Source of the DNA: Phycisphaera sp.
GTDB taxonomy: Bacteria; Planctomycetota; Phycisphaerae; Phycisphaerales; Phycisphaeraceae
Direction: 5' to 3'
Assembly: GCA_016125215.1 (NCBI GenBank)
Contig: WGMF01000037.1
Span: forward strand, 1-32,503
Length of the DNA stretch: 32,503 bases
Both the position numbers and the translations under genes were made by a program. A model generated the notes under the pieces. It made no database searches, had not been told where the DNA came from, and worked only from the letters and a program-made list of their open reading frames with translations. How positions within the stretch are numbered: the first letter of the stretch is position 1; each line of letters opens with the position of its first letter. Positions 7,982 to 16,399 of this stretch are shown piece by piece.

Positions 7982-8037
7982 ACACCTCTATCACATTGAC
8001 CACCCCATGCGCACGGAAAAATCCGGGTGCGGGGAGC

Positions 8038-8128
8038 AACCGCAGATTGCGCAGATTTCACAGATCAATGCAGATTGGGATCAGAAAAATCTGTCTTGAA
8101 TCTGCGTCATCTGCGTAATCTGCGGTTT
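8038..8128. repeat. Palindromic repeat family A, copy 1
   Basis: Left arm AACCGCAGATTGCGCAGATT and right arm ending AATCTGCGGTT, both built from CGCAGAT units. It lies between the response regulator and histidine kinase genes and could fold as a hairpin in the transcript. Confidence 0.75.
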
Positions 8129-8249
8129 CTGTCTCGGTGCATTGTTTACTCGGATCGCTGTGGTTCAAGTCGTTGACTGCCTTCACGACTGACCCGCTTG
8201 TTCTTCGTAGCAAGCCCCCGTCCGCGCTTGACCGTAAAATGTCAGCCGT

Positions 8250-9572
8250 ATGGTCCTGGCGTTCTCCATCCAGACCGCCCTGCTGCTGGGCAGCCTCGCT
8301 GCGCTGTGCACAGCGCTGGTGATGATCCTGCGGACCAACAGGGCTGTCGACCGCCTGCGTGAGGCTTCCGAACAATTGGCCAAGGGCGACCTGGCCACGC
8401 GCGTCGACCCCAGCGGCCCACGCCGCGTGGGCACCGTCGCCGAGGCGCTCAACCGCATGTCGCTCGAACTCGACATGCGCATCCAGACCGCCATCAGCCA
8501 GCGCAACGAACTCGAAGCCGTGCTCGCCTCGATGACCGAGGGCGTCGTCGCCATCGACATGGACGAGCACATCATCAAGATCAACACAGCCGGCGCTGCG
8601 TTGCTCGACGCCGACCCGGTCCGCTCGCTGGGCCGCAGCATCCAGGAAGTCGTGCGCAACACCGCGCTGCAGCGCTTCGTCGCACGCACCCTCGTGAGTG
8701 ACGAACCGATCCAGACCGAGCTGTCCCTCCGCCTGCACCCCGGCAGCCTGACCAACGCCGAGGAACGCCAGCTCCAGGTCCACGGCACGAACCTCAACGA
8801 CGCCCAGGGCCATCGGCTCGGCGCCCTCGTGGTGCTGTCCGACATCACCCGCCTCCGTCGGCTCGAATCCGTCCGCCGCGACTTCGTCGCCAACGTCTCG
8901 CACGAACTCAAGACCCCCGTCACCGCCATCAAGGGCGCGATCGAAACGATCCTCGACGGATCGGACCACGACCCCGATGAGGTCCGCAGGTTCATGGGCA
9001 TCATCGCCCGCCAGAGCGACCGCATGCAGGCCATCATCGAAGACCTGCTCACCCTGGCCCGCCTCGAACGCGACACCGTCCAGCAATCCGTCGAGGTCGT
9101 CCCCACACGCCTGGCGCGCCTGCTCACCGCCACCGCCGAGACGTGCCAGGTCCAGGCCGAGGGGAAGAAGATCCGTATCCACGTCGACTGTCCGCCGGAC
9201 CTGACCGTCCCGATCAACGCGGCGCTGCTCGAACACGCCATCGTCAACCTGCTGGATAACGCCGTGAAATACAGCCCGGTAGGCTCGAACATCCACGCCA
9301 ATGTCGAGGTGGGCACCGACGAGATGGCCATAGCGATCCGGGACGAGGGCTGCGGCATCGAGCCCGAACACCTGCCGCGCATCTTCGAGCGTTTCTACCG
9401 CACCGACCGCGCCCGCAGCCGAGCGCTCGGCGGCACGGGCCTGGGTCTGGCCATCGTCAAACACGTCGCCCAGATGCACCGCGGCCGCGTCAGCGTCGAA
9501 TCCGCCCCCGGCAAGGGCAGCACCTTCCGAATCCACCTGCCCACGGCAAGAGCGATTGTGAAGTCGGCCTAA
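8250..9572 (+). CDS. Sensor histidine kinase, PhoR-like
   Basis: 440 residues. One membrane segment at about residues 4-27, a HAMP linker (about 28-80), a PAS domain (about 85-200), a dimerisation domain with phosphoacceptor His218 (NVSHELKTP), and an ATPase domain with N box HAIVNLLDNAVKYS (Asn333, Asn337), G1 RDEGCGIE, F box FERFYR and G2 GGTGLGLAIVKH. It autophosphorylates and should phosphorylate the upstream regulator. PhoR proteins usually have one or two membrane segments and little extracytoplasmic sequence, which fits. An in-frame stop at 8235 rules out a longer N terminus. The pair is separated by a repeat-bearing spacer. Confidence 0.92.
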   Translation: MVLAFSIQTALLLGSLAALCTALVMILRTNRAVDRLREASEQLAKGDLATRVDPSGPRRVGTVAEALNRMSLELDMRIQTAISQRNELEAVLASMTEGVVAIDMDEHIIKINTAGAALLDADPVRSLGRSIQEVVRNTALQRFVARTLVSDEPIQTELSLRLHPGSLTNAEERQLQVHGTNLNDAQGHRLGALVVLSDITRLRRLESVRRDFVANVSHELKTPVTAIKGAIETILDGSDHDPDEVRRFMGIIARQSDRMQAIIEDLLTLARLERDTVQQSVEVVPTRLARLLTATAETCQVQAEGKKIRIHVDCPPDLTVPINAALLEHAIVNLLDNAVKYSPVGSNIHANVEVGTDEMAIAIRDEGCGIEPEHLPRIFERFYRTDRARSRALGGTGLGLAIVKHVAQMHRGRVSVESAPGKGSTFRIHLPTARAIVKSA

Positions 9573-9582
9573 CCATGCAAAG

Positions 9583-9603
9583 CCCGGACTCTCCGAGTCC
9601 GGG
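9583..9603. terminator. Hairpin after the histidine kinase
   Basis: Perfect 9-bp stem CCCGGACTC / GAGTCCGGG with a TCC loop, ten bases after the stop. There is no T run, so it is either a weak intrinsic terminator or a small repeat hairpin; a similarly built hairpin occurs at 26110-26130. Confidence 0.5.
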
Positions 9604-9639
9604 ATCGTGTTGTAAGAATCGCAGGACGGGTTATGTTTT

Positions 9640-9748
9640 CGTAGGGTTGGCCAAGTCTTCGCGGTCACCACCCGAAACGACCTGTCCCGCATGCCCCGAA
9701 AAACCTTGCCACGAAACGGTGGGCCGCGCAGACTTGGCCCACCCTACG
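9640..9748. repeat. Palindromic repeat family B, copy 1
   Basis: About 109 bp bounded by CGTAGGGT and ACCCTACG. Inner arms are GGCCAAGTCTTCGCGG and CCGCGCAGACTTGGCC. Related copies are at 13880-13984 and 25749-25853. It lies between the kinase and the polysaccharide lyase gene. Confidence 0.8.
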
Positions 9749-9866
9749 GCGTCAAGCCTAACCTACTTGCTGTCGTGAGCGTCAAAACACGATTGCCGTG
9801 CTGTTCTTCGCTAAAATAACACCGAGCACGGCGCATGCCGGTGCTGATTCAGGAAACAGATGAGTC

Positions 9867-11948
9867 ATGACATTGGGCAACATGTTCAAAATGTTCGTTG
9901 TGGTTTGGGTGCTGTTTTCTGCCGCAGCGGTGTGGGCACAGGCGACGGACATCGAGACCATACGCGCGCGGTATGTGGCGTCCCTGATCAAGACCCAGAA
10001 GACGGACCAGATCAACAGCTATCTCCGTGGGCTTCGCGAAGACGGGAGCTGGCCGGACATCGATTACAAGGACAAAGATCACGCGAATTGGGACCTGTAC
10101 AAGCATGTCCGACGTCTTCTTTCCATGGCCCAGGCCTATCGCCAGCCGGATGGCGAACTTCGTGGCAACGCGGAACTTCGGGCCGCGATCGTGCGTGGGC
10201 TGGAGCACTGGGTGGCGAAGGGATACACCAATGGCAATTGGTTTTCCAACGTGATCGCGGTACCCAGGCCCGTGGCCGAAACGCTGCTCCTGATGGGGGA
10301 CGACCTGCCGAAAGACCTCGTTGAGGAGACGACCCGGAAAGTCGTCAGCAAGGCGAAGGGGGGCGGCTTGACCGGTCAGAACACGGTCTGGGTCGCAGAG
10401 ATTACGTTCGTGCGCGGCCTTTATGAAGGCGATCAGGGCACGCTCATGCGGGCGAGGAAAGCGATTCTGGGTCAGGTCCGGGTGACGACCCGGGAGGGCG
10501 TGCAGCCGGATTGGAGTTACCACCTGCACGGGCCGCAGCAACAGTGGGGCAGCTACGGCGGGGCGTTCGCCAGCAGCGTGATCGAATGGTGTGAACTCAT
10601 GCGTGGCACGTCGTTGGCGATCGACGGGGAGGAGTTGGAGTTTCTGCGTAATTACCTGCTCGAGGGTCCGACCTGGATCACCTGGCGGGGCCGACTCGAT
10701 TTAAGCGGCTGCGGGCGTAGGCTTGACGAGGACTGCCAACTGGGCAAGGGGCACGCCGTCTTGCGGAGATTGCGCCAGATGTGCGAAATCGATGAGGCCC
10801 ACCGCGCCACCTACGAAGCGCGTCTGGCCGATAACGAGGCGGACAGTGCGAATACGCTCGTGGGCAATAAACATTTCTGGCGGTCGGACATGACCGTGCA
10901 TCGGCAACCCGATTGGTATGCCTCGGTCAAGATGAGTTCCAATCGCGTTCGCGGCACCGAGTCCATCAACGGCGTGAACCTGCAGGGCCTGCATCTGGGC
11001 GATGGCGCTTTGTACGTCCACCGCACCGGCGACGAATACAGGAATATCCTTCCAGTCTGGGACTGGCACCGCCTGCCAGGGACGACGTGCGACCAGTCCA
11101 TCAAGAACCTCATTCCCAGCAAGAATAATGATCGACCACCGGTTGATTTTGTCGGTGGGGTGAGCGACGGTGCGACCGGCGTGGCGGCGTTCGATTTTCG
11201 TCGGGACGCGTTGAGCGCGCGCAAAGCATGGTTCTTTGAGTCAGACCGGATCGTCTGCCTCGGCACCGACATCACGGCAACCGACGGCGGCCCCATCCTC
11301 ACCTCCGTCCAGCAGTCGCTACTGCAGGGGCCGGTCGTCGGTCCCGATGGTGAGATACCTCCCGGCACGCGCGAGATCAAGGCGGGTGCCTGGGTGCTTC
11401 ACGCGGGGATCGGTTATCAGATACTCGACGCAGCAAAGCCGGTCCTGCAGATTTCGCAGCAGAGCGGCGCGTGGCAGAATCTGACCCAGGAAGTTCGGAA
11501 CGACAAGCCATTAACCATGGACGTATTCAGCCTATGGCTGGATCACGGCGTAAAGCCAGCGGGGCAGACGTACGCATACGTGATGTTCCCGGCCGCAACG
11601 GCGGCGGACATGCCGCGGATGTGCAGTGAGTCTGGTGTGTCGATTCTCAGCAACACCCCCGACCTTCAGGCGATCAGCATCGGGGATGGCGATCAGGTGC
11701 GTGCCGTGTTCTACCGCCCAGGCGTTCTGGACATCGGCAACGGCCGGACGCTAGAGACCGACGCGCCCTGTCTCGTGACGCTGGACCGCAAGAAACTGTT
11801 TGTGGCCGAACCGACGCACAAGCTGAAGGCCTTGCAAATCACGATCAACGGGCGAGCCGTTCCTGTCACCCTGCCGACCGAAGGCGATGCCGGCCGCAGC
11901 GTGCACGGTAACATGGAGATGGCGTTTTTCACGACGGTGCATCCATGA
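9867..11948 (+). CDS. Secreted polysaccharide lyase family 8 (hyaluronate/chondroitin/xanthan lyase-like)
   Basis: 693 residues with a signal peptide (residues 1 to about 25, cut after VWAQA). The N-terminal alpha-toroid carries GNWFSNVIAVPRPVAETLLL, TGQNTVW (Asn172) and DWSYHLHGPQQQWGSYGGAF, with His221 and Tyr230 nine residues apart, the spacing of the catalytic pair in chondroitin AC lyase. The beta-sandwich part has NGVNLQGLHLGDGALYVHR and NILPVWDWHRLPGTT, strong PL8 marks. PL8 enzymes cleave uronic-acid polysaccharides by beta-elimination; the exact substrate (hyaluronan, chondroitin, xanthan or a marine or algal polymer) cannot be told. The protein should be periplasmic or secreted. The stop overlaps the start of the next gene as ATGA, so the two are translationally coupled. 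Confidence 0.88.
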   Translation: MTLGNMFKMFVVVWVLFSAAAVWAQATDIETIRARYVASLIKTQKTDQINSYLRGLREDGSWPDIDYKDKDHANWDLYKHVRRLLSMAQAYRQPDGELRGNAELRAAIVRGLEHWVAKGYTNGNWFSNVIAVPRPVAETLLLMGDDLPKDLVEETTRKVVSKAKGGGLTGQNTVWVAEITFVRGLYEGDQGTLMRARKAILGQVRVTTREGVQPDWSYHLHGPQQQWGSYGGAFASSVIEWCELMRGTSLAIDGEELEFLRNYLLEGPTWITWRGRLDLSGCGRRLDEDCQLGKGHAVLRRLRQMCEIDEAHRATYEARLADNEADSANTLVGNKHFWRSDMTVHRQPDWYASVKMSSNRVRGTESINGVNLQGLHLGDGALYVHRTGDEYRNILPVWDWHRLPGTTCDQSIKNLIPSKNNDRPPVDFVGGVSDGATGVAAFDFRRDALSARKAWFFESDRIVCLGTDITATDGGPILTSVQQSLLQGPVVGPDGEIPPGTREIKAGAWVLHAGIGYQILDAAKPVLQISQQSGAWQNLTQEVRNDKPLTMDVFSLWLDHGVKPAGQTYAYVMFPAATAADMPRMCSESGVSILSNTPDLQAISIGDGDQVRAVFYRPGVLDIGNGRTLETDAPCLVTLDRKKLFVAEPTHKLKALQITINGRAVPVTLPTEGDAGRSVHGNMEMAFFTTVHP

Positions 11949-13837
11949 AGCAGAGTTTCGCGAGTTGTATTTTGATCATCCTCACAGGCATTCGCATGGC
12001 GGGACCAACATGGGGTGCCGAACTTTTTCGAGTCGGTACCGGCGAAAAGTATCAAACCATTTCGTCGGCACTCTTGGAAATGCAACCCGGTGATACCTGC
12101 ATCATCCAACCAGGGGTTTATCGTGAAAGGATCCAGATCACCCAAGACAATATAACCCTGCGTGGTGAGGGTCGCGTCGTTGTCACAGGGTGTGACGAAG
12201 CAGGCGAGGGGACGCCCGTTAAGGTAAACGGTGCGGATGCCCTTGAGTTTAGTGTGCAGGGCCCGGTCTACGATGCGTTCTGCGGCAACACCTACATGAT
12301 GCCGGCGCGCTACCCGAACAAGACCTCGTCCATGACCAGCAACCTCGACTGGGCGGAAACGGTCATCGGCCCGGACGGAAACATCGCCTTCACCGGACCG
12401 GCCGGGGAAGACCTGCCGCGGGTCTGCGACGGGTATTACGTTGGACTCCACGGTCGGGCGCCGAGCAGCAACGGCACACTCTCAAGCTGGTATTCCATTT
12501 CCGCCCCCATCATCGGCGTCACGGACAGCGGCCTCGTCCGTGTCGACCAGGACAAGGCGTCCAGTGGCTTTCTGGGCATGTTCGGCCAAGGCCACGGCCT
12601 GGGCTACATCATCGGTGCCAAGGCCGTCTGCGACGCACCTGGAGAATGGTACTCCGATGGGCACAAAGTCGTTCTGATTCCTCCGAAGCAAGGCGATGGC
12701 GAATACGAACTGCGAACGCGCCTCTACGGGTTGGTGGTCACCGGCAACGGTGTGCGCGTGGAGAATCTCCGATTCAAGGCGGCCGCGGCACGAATCGAGG
12801 GGAACAACGCTTATCTCGGCGGTTGCCTCTTTGAATACATCTCGCCCTTCCAGCATACGCCGAACGAAGACCCCAGGTACAAGCGGGGACAGAGCATGAT
12901 CTGTGGCTGGGGAACCCCGGACAACGGCACGGCGGGTGTGTTCGTGACGGGCGATGGCTTCGTGGCGGAGAACTGTCGATTCGCGAGGAGTTGGTGGTGT
13001 GGCATGATGCTCAGAGGAAACAAGGCGCGGATCGAGAACTGCTTGTACGAGGACGTGAACTGGATCGCCAAGCGCTGTGCCGGCCTTTTCGCATGGGGTG
13101 ACGACAACGTGGTGCGGTACTGTACCTTCAGGAACCTGGGCGGCGGCGGCATCGAAGGCGGCAACGCGGGCTGGGTAGAACAATACGCCAGGCAGAATGT
13201 CTGGGAGTACAACTATATTGAAGACATCTGCAAGCTGATCGTGGATCAGGGCTTCTTCTACGTCAACCATCAGTCAGGAGACAACCCGAAGGCCAATTCG
13301 ATCTGGCGTTACAACGTCGGCAAGGACGGCAACGGGCCCGAGAAAGGAAAGTGGGCCAACAGCGTCGGCGGCTATTACGTCGACAACAACTCGTCCGGCT
13401 ATCGCATTCACAACAACATCGCCATCGACGTGAAGCAGGCCCTTAAATACAACGACTTTCGCGACGGCGCCCAGGCCGGCAAGGACGTCTGGCTCTACAA
13501 CAATACCCTCTACAAGTGTCCCGCGATCGGCATCGGCTGCAACGGCGAGCCCGATGCGCAAGTGCATCTGATCAACAACATCTCGCTTCCCCAAGGCCGC
13601 CTTCGCTTCTCCGCACGCGGGCGCCAGGACCTGTGGCTGAACAATGCCGACTCCCTGACAGACGAGGCGCTCAAGGACCCGGCCAAAATGGATTTCACAC
13701 CCGTGGATGAGAAACTGAAGACCGGTGGGATTCCCGTGCTGGGACAGGAGATCCCCTACATGGGCGCCGTGGATCCGGCCAAAGGTATGTGGCGCTATGG
13801 TGCCGATGAATCAAAGTTGCCCGAGCTTGACAGATGA
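11945..13837 (+). CDS. Secreted right-handed beta-helix protein, putative polysaccharide-active
   Basis: 630 residues with an N-terminal signal sequence (cut near GPTWGA). The opening FRVGTGEKYQTISSALLEMQPGDTCIIQPGVYRERI is typical of extracellular beta-helix proteins (DUF1565/NosD-like), followed by many helix rungs such as GNGVRVENLRF, GDGFVAENCRF, GNKARIENCLYEDV and DDNVVRYCTFRNLGGGGIE. This fold is used by several polysaccharide lyases and glycosidases, but I cannot point to a catalytic motif or a named family. Four-base overlap with the PL8 gene suggests that both act on the same polymer. The sequence is less GC-rich at its 5' end than its neighbours. Confidence 0.8.
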   Translation: MKQSFASCILIILTGIRMAGPTWGAELFRVGTGEKYQTISSALLEMQPGDTCIIQPGVYRERIQITQDNITLRGEGRVVVTGCDEAGEGTPVKVNGADALEFSVQGPVYDAFCGNTYMMPARYPNKTSSMTSNLDWAETVIGPDGNIAFTGPAGEDLPRVCDGYYVGLHGRAPSSNGTLSSWYSISAPIIGVTDSGLVRVDQDKASSGFLGMFGQGHGLGYIIGAKAVCDAPGEWYSDGHKVVLIPPKQGDGEYELRTRLYGLVVTGNGVRVENLRFKAAAARIEGNNAYLGGCLFEYISPFQHTPNEDPRYKRGQSMICGWGTPDNGTAGVFVTGDGFVAENCRFARSWWCGMMLRGNKARIENCLYEDVNWIAKRCAGLFAWGDDNVVRYCTFRNLGGGGIEGGNAGWVEQYARQNVWEYNYIEDICKLIVDQGFFYVNHQSGDNPKANSIWRYNVGKDGNGPEKGKWANSVGGYYVDNNSSGYRIHNNIAIDVKQALKYNDFRDGAQAGKDVWLYNNTLYKCPAIGIGCNGEPDAQVHLINNISLPQGRLRFSARGRQDLWLNNADSLTDEALKDPAKMDFTPVDEKLKTGGIPVLGQEIPYMGAVDPAKGMWRYGADESKLPELDR

Positions 13838-13879
13838 ACGTGAATTGCGGTCACGCCAAGCATGTAGCGTGGGCCTTTT

Positions 13880-13984
13880 GTAGGGTGGTGCCGAGTCATC
13901 GAGGCCCACCATTGACATTTACGACCGGCAATTGCTCTGGAATTATACTGTGATCGTGGGTCGCGAAGACTTGACCCGCCCTAC
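13880..13984. repeat. Palindromic repeat family B, copy 2
   Basis: Starts GTAGGGTGGTGCCGAGTC and ends GACTTGACCCGCCCTAC. On the minus strand its last bases GTAG provide the TAG stop of purD. Copies 2 and 3 also share flanking sequence (GGGCCTTT before GTAGGGT). Confidence 0.8.
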
Positions 13985-15318
13985 TTTTTCATCACGCGAT
14001 ATCCGATGTCCCGGCGGAAGAACGCGCCTTCGAAGTGAATCTTGTCGCACGCGGCGTTGGCGCGTTGTTGGGCTTCGGCCAGGTCTTCACCCATCGCGCA
14101 GACGTTGAGCACTCGGCCGCCGGAGGTGACGACCTGGCCCTCTTTGTTCAGCGTGGTGCCGGCGTGGAAGACTTTGACGTTGGGGTCTTGTTCCGCGGCT
14201 TCGATGCCGGTGATGATTTTGCCTTTTTCGTACTGGCCGGGGTAGCCGCCGCTGGCCATGACGACGCAGCAGCAGCAGCGTTTGTCCCAGGTGAGGGAGA
14301 CTTCGTCGAGCGAGCCGGCGGACGTGGCAAGCATGATCTCCATGAGGTCGCCTTGCAATCGCATCATGAGCGGTTGGCACTCGGGGTCGCCGAAGCGCGT
14401 GTTGAACTCGAGGACCTTCGGGCCGCCGGCGGTGAGCATCAGGCCCGCATAAAGCACGCCCTTGAACTCCACGCCTTCGCGTTTCATCGCATCGACCATC
14501 GGCACGAGGATGTCGCGCTCGACGATCGCCATGATCTTGTTGTCCATCAGCGGTGTCGGACAATAGGCGCCCATGCCGCCGGTGTTCGGGCCGGTGTCGC
14601 CCTCGTGTGCTTGTTTGTGGTCCTGCGCGGGGTCTAACACATAGATATTCTTCCCGTCCACGAGCGCGAGCACGGAGAGCTCCTGACCGACGAGCCGTTC
14701 TTCGATCACCGCGGTCGCGCCCGCATCGCCGAACGCCTTGTCGATCATGACTTGTTTGACCGCGTCCTCGGCTTGCTCGGGGTTGTCACAGACGATGACG
14801 CCTTTGCCTTTGGCAAGGCCGGCCGCTTTGACGACAACGGGGGTCTCGTGGGCGTGGACGTAGGAGAGGGCTGCGTCGGGGTCGGTGAAGATGCGCGCCT
14901 CGGCGGTGGGGACGTTGGCGGCACGCATGAGTTGTTTGGAATAGGCTTTGTCGGCTTCGAGTCGGGCACCGGCGGCGACCGGGCCGAAGACTGCGCGGTC
15001 GGGCCGGGCGAGGCGGTCGGCCAGGCCCTGCGAGAGCGGGTCTTCGGGGCCGATGACGACGAGGCCGACGTTGTTGTGGCGGCAGAAATAATCGATGGCG
15101 TCGGCGTTCTTGGTGTTGACGGGTTCGATGGCCAGGTCGATGTTCTTACCGACTTTGGCGGTGCCTGCGTTGCCGGGGGCAAAGAAGATCTGCGCGCAGA
15201 GCCTGGAGCGTTTGAGTTTCCAGCCCAGCGCGTGCTCTCGCCCGCCCGAGCCGATGACGAGGACGTTGGTCGGGGTGGTGACGGGAGAGATGGGTTTGTT
15301 CTTGGTTCGTTTGCTCAT
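13981..15318 (-). CDS. purD: Phosphoribosylamine-glycine ligase (GAR synthetase)
   Basis: 445 residues; second step of purine synthesis, joining glycine to phosphoribosylamine with ATP. NVLVIGSGGREHALGWKL opens the protein (family vLviGsGgREHAl), followed by APGNAGTA, IGPEDPLSQGLAD, KAYSKQLM, PVVVKAAGLAKGKGVIV (ATP-grasp), DHKQAHEGDTGPNTGGMGAY and LEFNTRFGDPECQ, all purD hallmarks. The N terminus has about 18 extra residues (MSKRTKNKPISPVTTPT) before the usual start. An odd point is four consecutive Cys (RCCCCVVMASGGYPG) where one or two are usual. Its TAG stop falls in repeat family B. Confidence 0.95.
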   Translation of the reverse strand: MSKRTKNKPISPVTTPTNVLVIGSGGREHALGWKLKRSRLCAQIFFAPGNAGTAKVGKNIDLAIEPVNTKNADAIDYFCRHNNVGLVVIGPEDPLSQGLADRLARPDRAVFGPVAAGARLEADKAYSKQLMRAANVPTAEARIFTDPDAALSYVHAHETPVVVKAAGLAKGKGVIVCDNPEQAEDAVKQVMIDKAFGDAGATAVIEERLVGQELSVLALVDGKNIYVLDPAQDHKQAHEGDTGPNTGGMGAYCPTPLMDNKIMAIVERDILVPMVDAMKREGVEFKGVLYAGLMLTAGGPKVLEFNTRFGDPECQPLMMRLQGDLMEIMLATSAGSLDEVSLTWDKRCCCCVVMASGGYPGQYEKGKIITGIEAAEQDPNVKVFHAGTTLNKEGQVVTSGGRVLNVCAMGEDLAEAQQRANAACDKIHFEGAFFRRDIGYRVMKK

Positions 15319-15392
15319 GGCGTGGCCATGTTAGAGGCCGGGGAGAATGATGCAAAACGGCAAAGGACTGGCGCCCGTCTATCGGGCAATAG

Positions 15393-16322
15393 TCACAAAT
15401 AGGTTTCCAGTCTCTGAGCGACCTGTTCGCAGGCGGGCAGGTGCGAGTCGCCGAAGCGGTGGGTGTGGTGCATGAGGGTGTGCATCCAGTAGATGAGGCA
15501 GCGCCGCTCGAAGCCGGGGCGCGGCGGGTGGCGTTTTTCGTAGGTGTTGAAGAAGGTTTCGTCGACGGTCTCGAAGAGTCGCAGGTGGGCCAGTTCATAC
15601 TCGGCGTCGTAGAAGTAAGCGCCGCATCCGAGGAAGGCGGTGATCGCCGGTTCGTCGGGGTCGTGGTCGTCGATGAAGATGTTCTGGGGCAGGAGTTCAC
15701 CGTGCACGAGTGTGGGCTTGCTGTTGCTGGGGATGAGCGTGTCGAGGTGGCGGATGACGTTGGCCATCACCGCGCGCGTGCGTGTGGAGAGCTTTTCACG
15801 CACGGCGTGGAAGACCATCTCGAAGTTGGGGCCAAACTTGTCGAGCCAGCGGTCGTATCGGGCCGGCTCCAGGGCGTGGCCGAACTGTTCGCGGTGGATG
15901 TCGTGGAGGTTGGCCAGGTGTCGGGCCAGGTCGATCTGGACGAGCTTCCAACCTGCGGGGGTGAGGCGCTTTTTGTCGAGCGCGCGGCCGGGGGCTTTCT
16001 CCATGAGTAACACCGTTCCACGGAATGCGGGTGAACCGTAGATGAATGCGTGAGGCTGCGGCACGGGGAGCAGGGAGTTTTTCGAGAACCACGAGAGCGT
16101 GGCAAACTCGCGACGCAGGGTTGGCTCTTCCTGTTGAAGGTGAATTTTGGCAATGATCTCGCCCGGCTGGGCGGTGACGGTCCACAGCGCAACGCTGCGA
16201 AAGGTGGCGCGGGAGAGTTCCTTGATGGCGGTCACACCGATGCGCGGGTCGAGGTAGTCGTATACCAGCCGCGTGGCGGTGGCGGTGTCGATCTCGACTC
16301 TGTCAGGTTGCTGGACGGCCAT
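15393..16322 (-). CDS. APH-fold phosphotransferase, probably catalytically altered
   Basis: 309 residues from the ATG at 16322 (MAVQQPDRVEID); an upstream in-frame start at 16412 would overlap dprA. The fold is that of aminoglycoside or choline kinases: N-lobe strand with IIAKIHLQQEEPTLRREFATL, then LVHGELLPQNIFID and DAEYELAHLRLF. The catalytic loop normally reads HGDxxxxN; here it is HGE (His207, Glu209, Asn213). The metal-binding Asp of the following strand is missing (ITAFLGCGA, residues 227-235). It may be a pseudokinase or bind rather than phosphorylate a ligand. It is divergent from dprA with 77 bases between starts and has no clear Shine-Dalgarno. Confidence 0.8.
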   Translation of the reverse strand: MAVQQPDRVEIDTATATRLVYDYLDPRIGVTAIKELSRATFRSVALWTVTAQPGEIIAKIHLQQEEPTLRREFATLSWFSKNSLLPVPQPHAFIYGSPAFRGTVLLMEKAPGRALDKKRLTPAGWKLVQIDLARHLANLHDIHREQFGHALEPARYDRWLDKFGPNFEMVFHAVREKLSTRTRAVMANVIRHLDTLIPSNSKPTLVHGELLPQNIFIDDHDPDEPAITAFLGCGAYFYDAEYELAHLRLFETVDETFFNTYEKRHPPRPGFERRCLIYWMHTLMHHTHRFGDSHLPACEQVAQRLETYL

Positions 16323-16399
16323 GGGCGATGCGGGAAATGAAGGGGGTCTGGGGTATCCTATCCTGCGTTGAACCGCGTGGGTACCCGGGAAGATTTGCG

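Noticed and set aside
8058-9692. 544-residue open frame on the minus strand opposite the histidine kinase
   Set aside because: It is a shadow of GC-rich coding sequence: no family-like motifs, an unlikely composition rich in Asp, Gly and Val, and it covers a clear kinase and a repeat.
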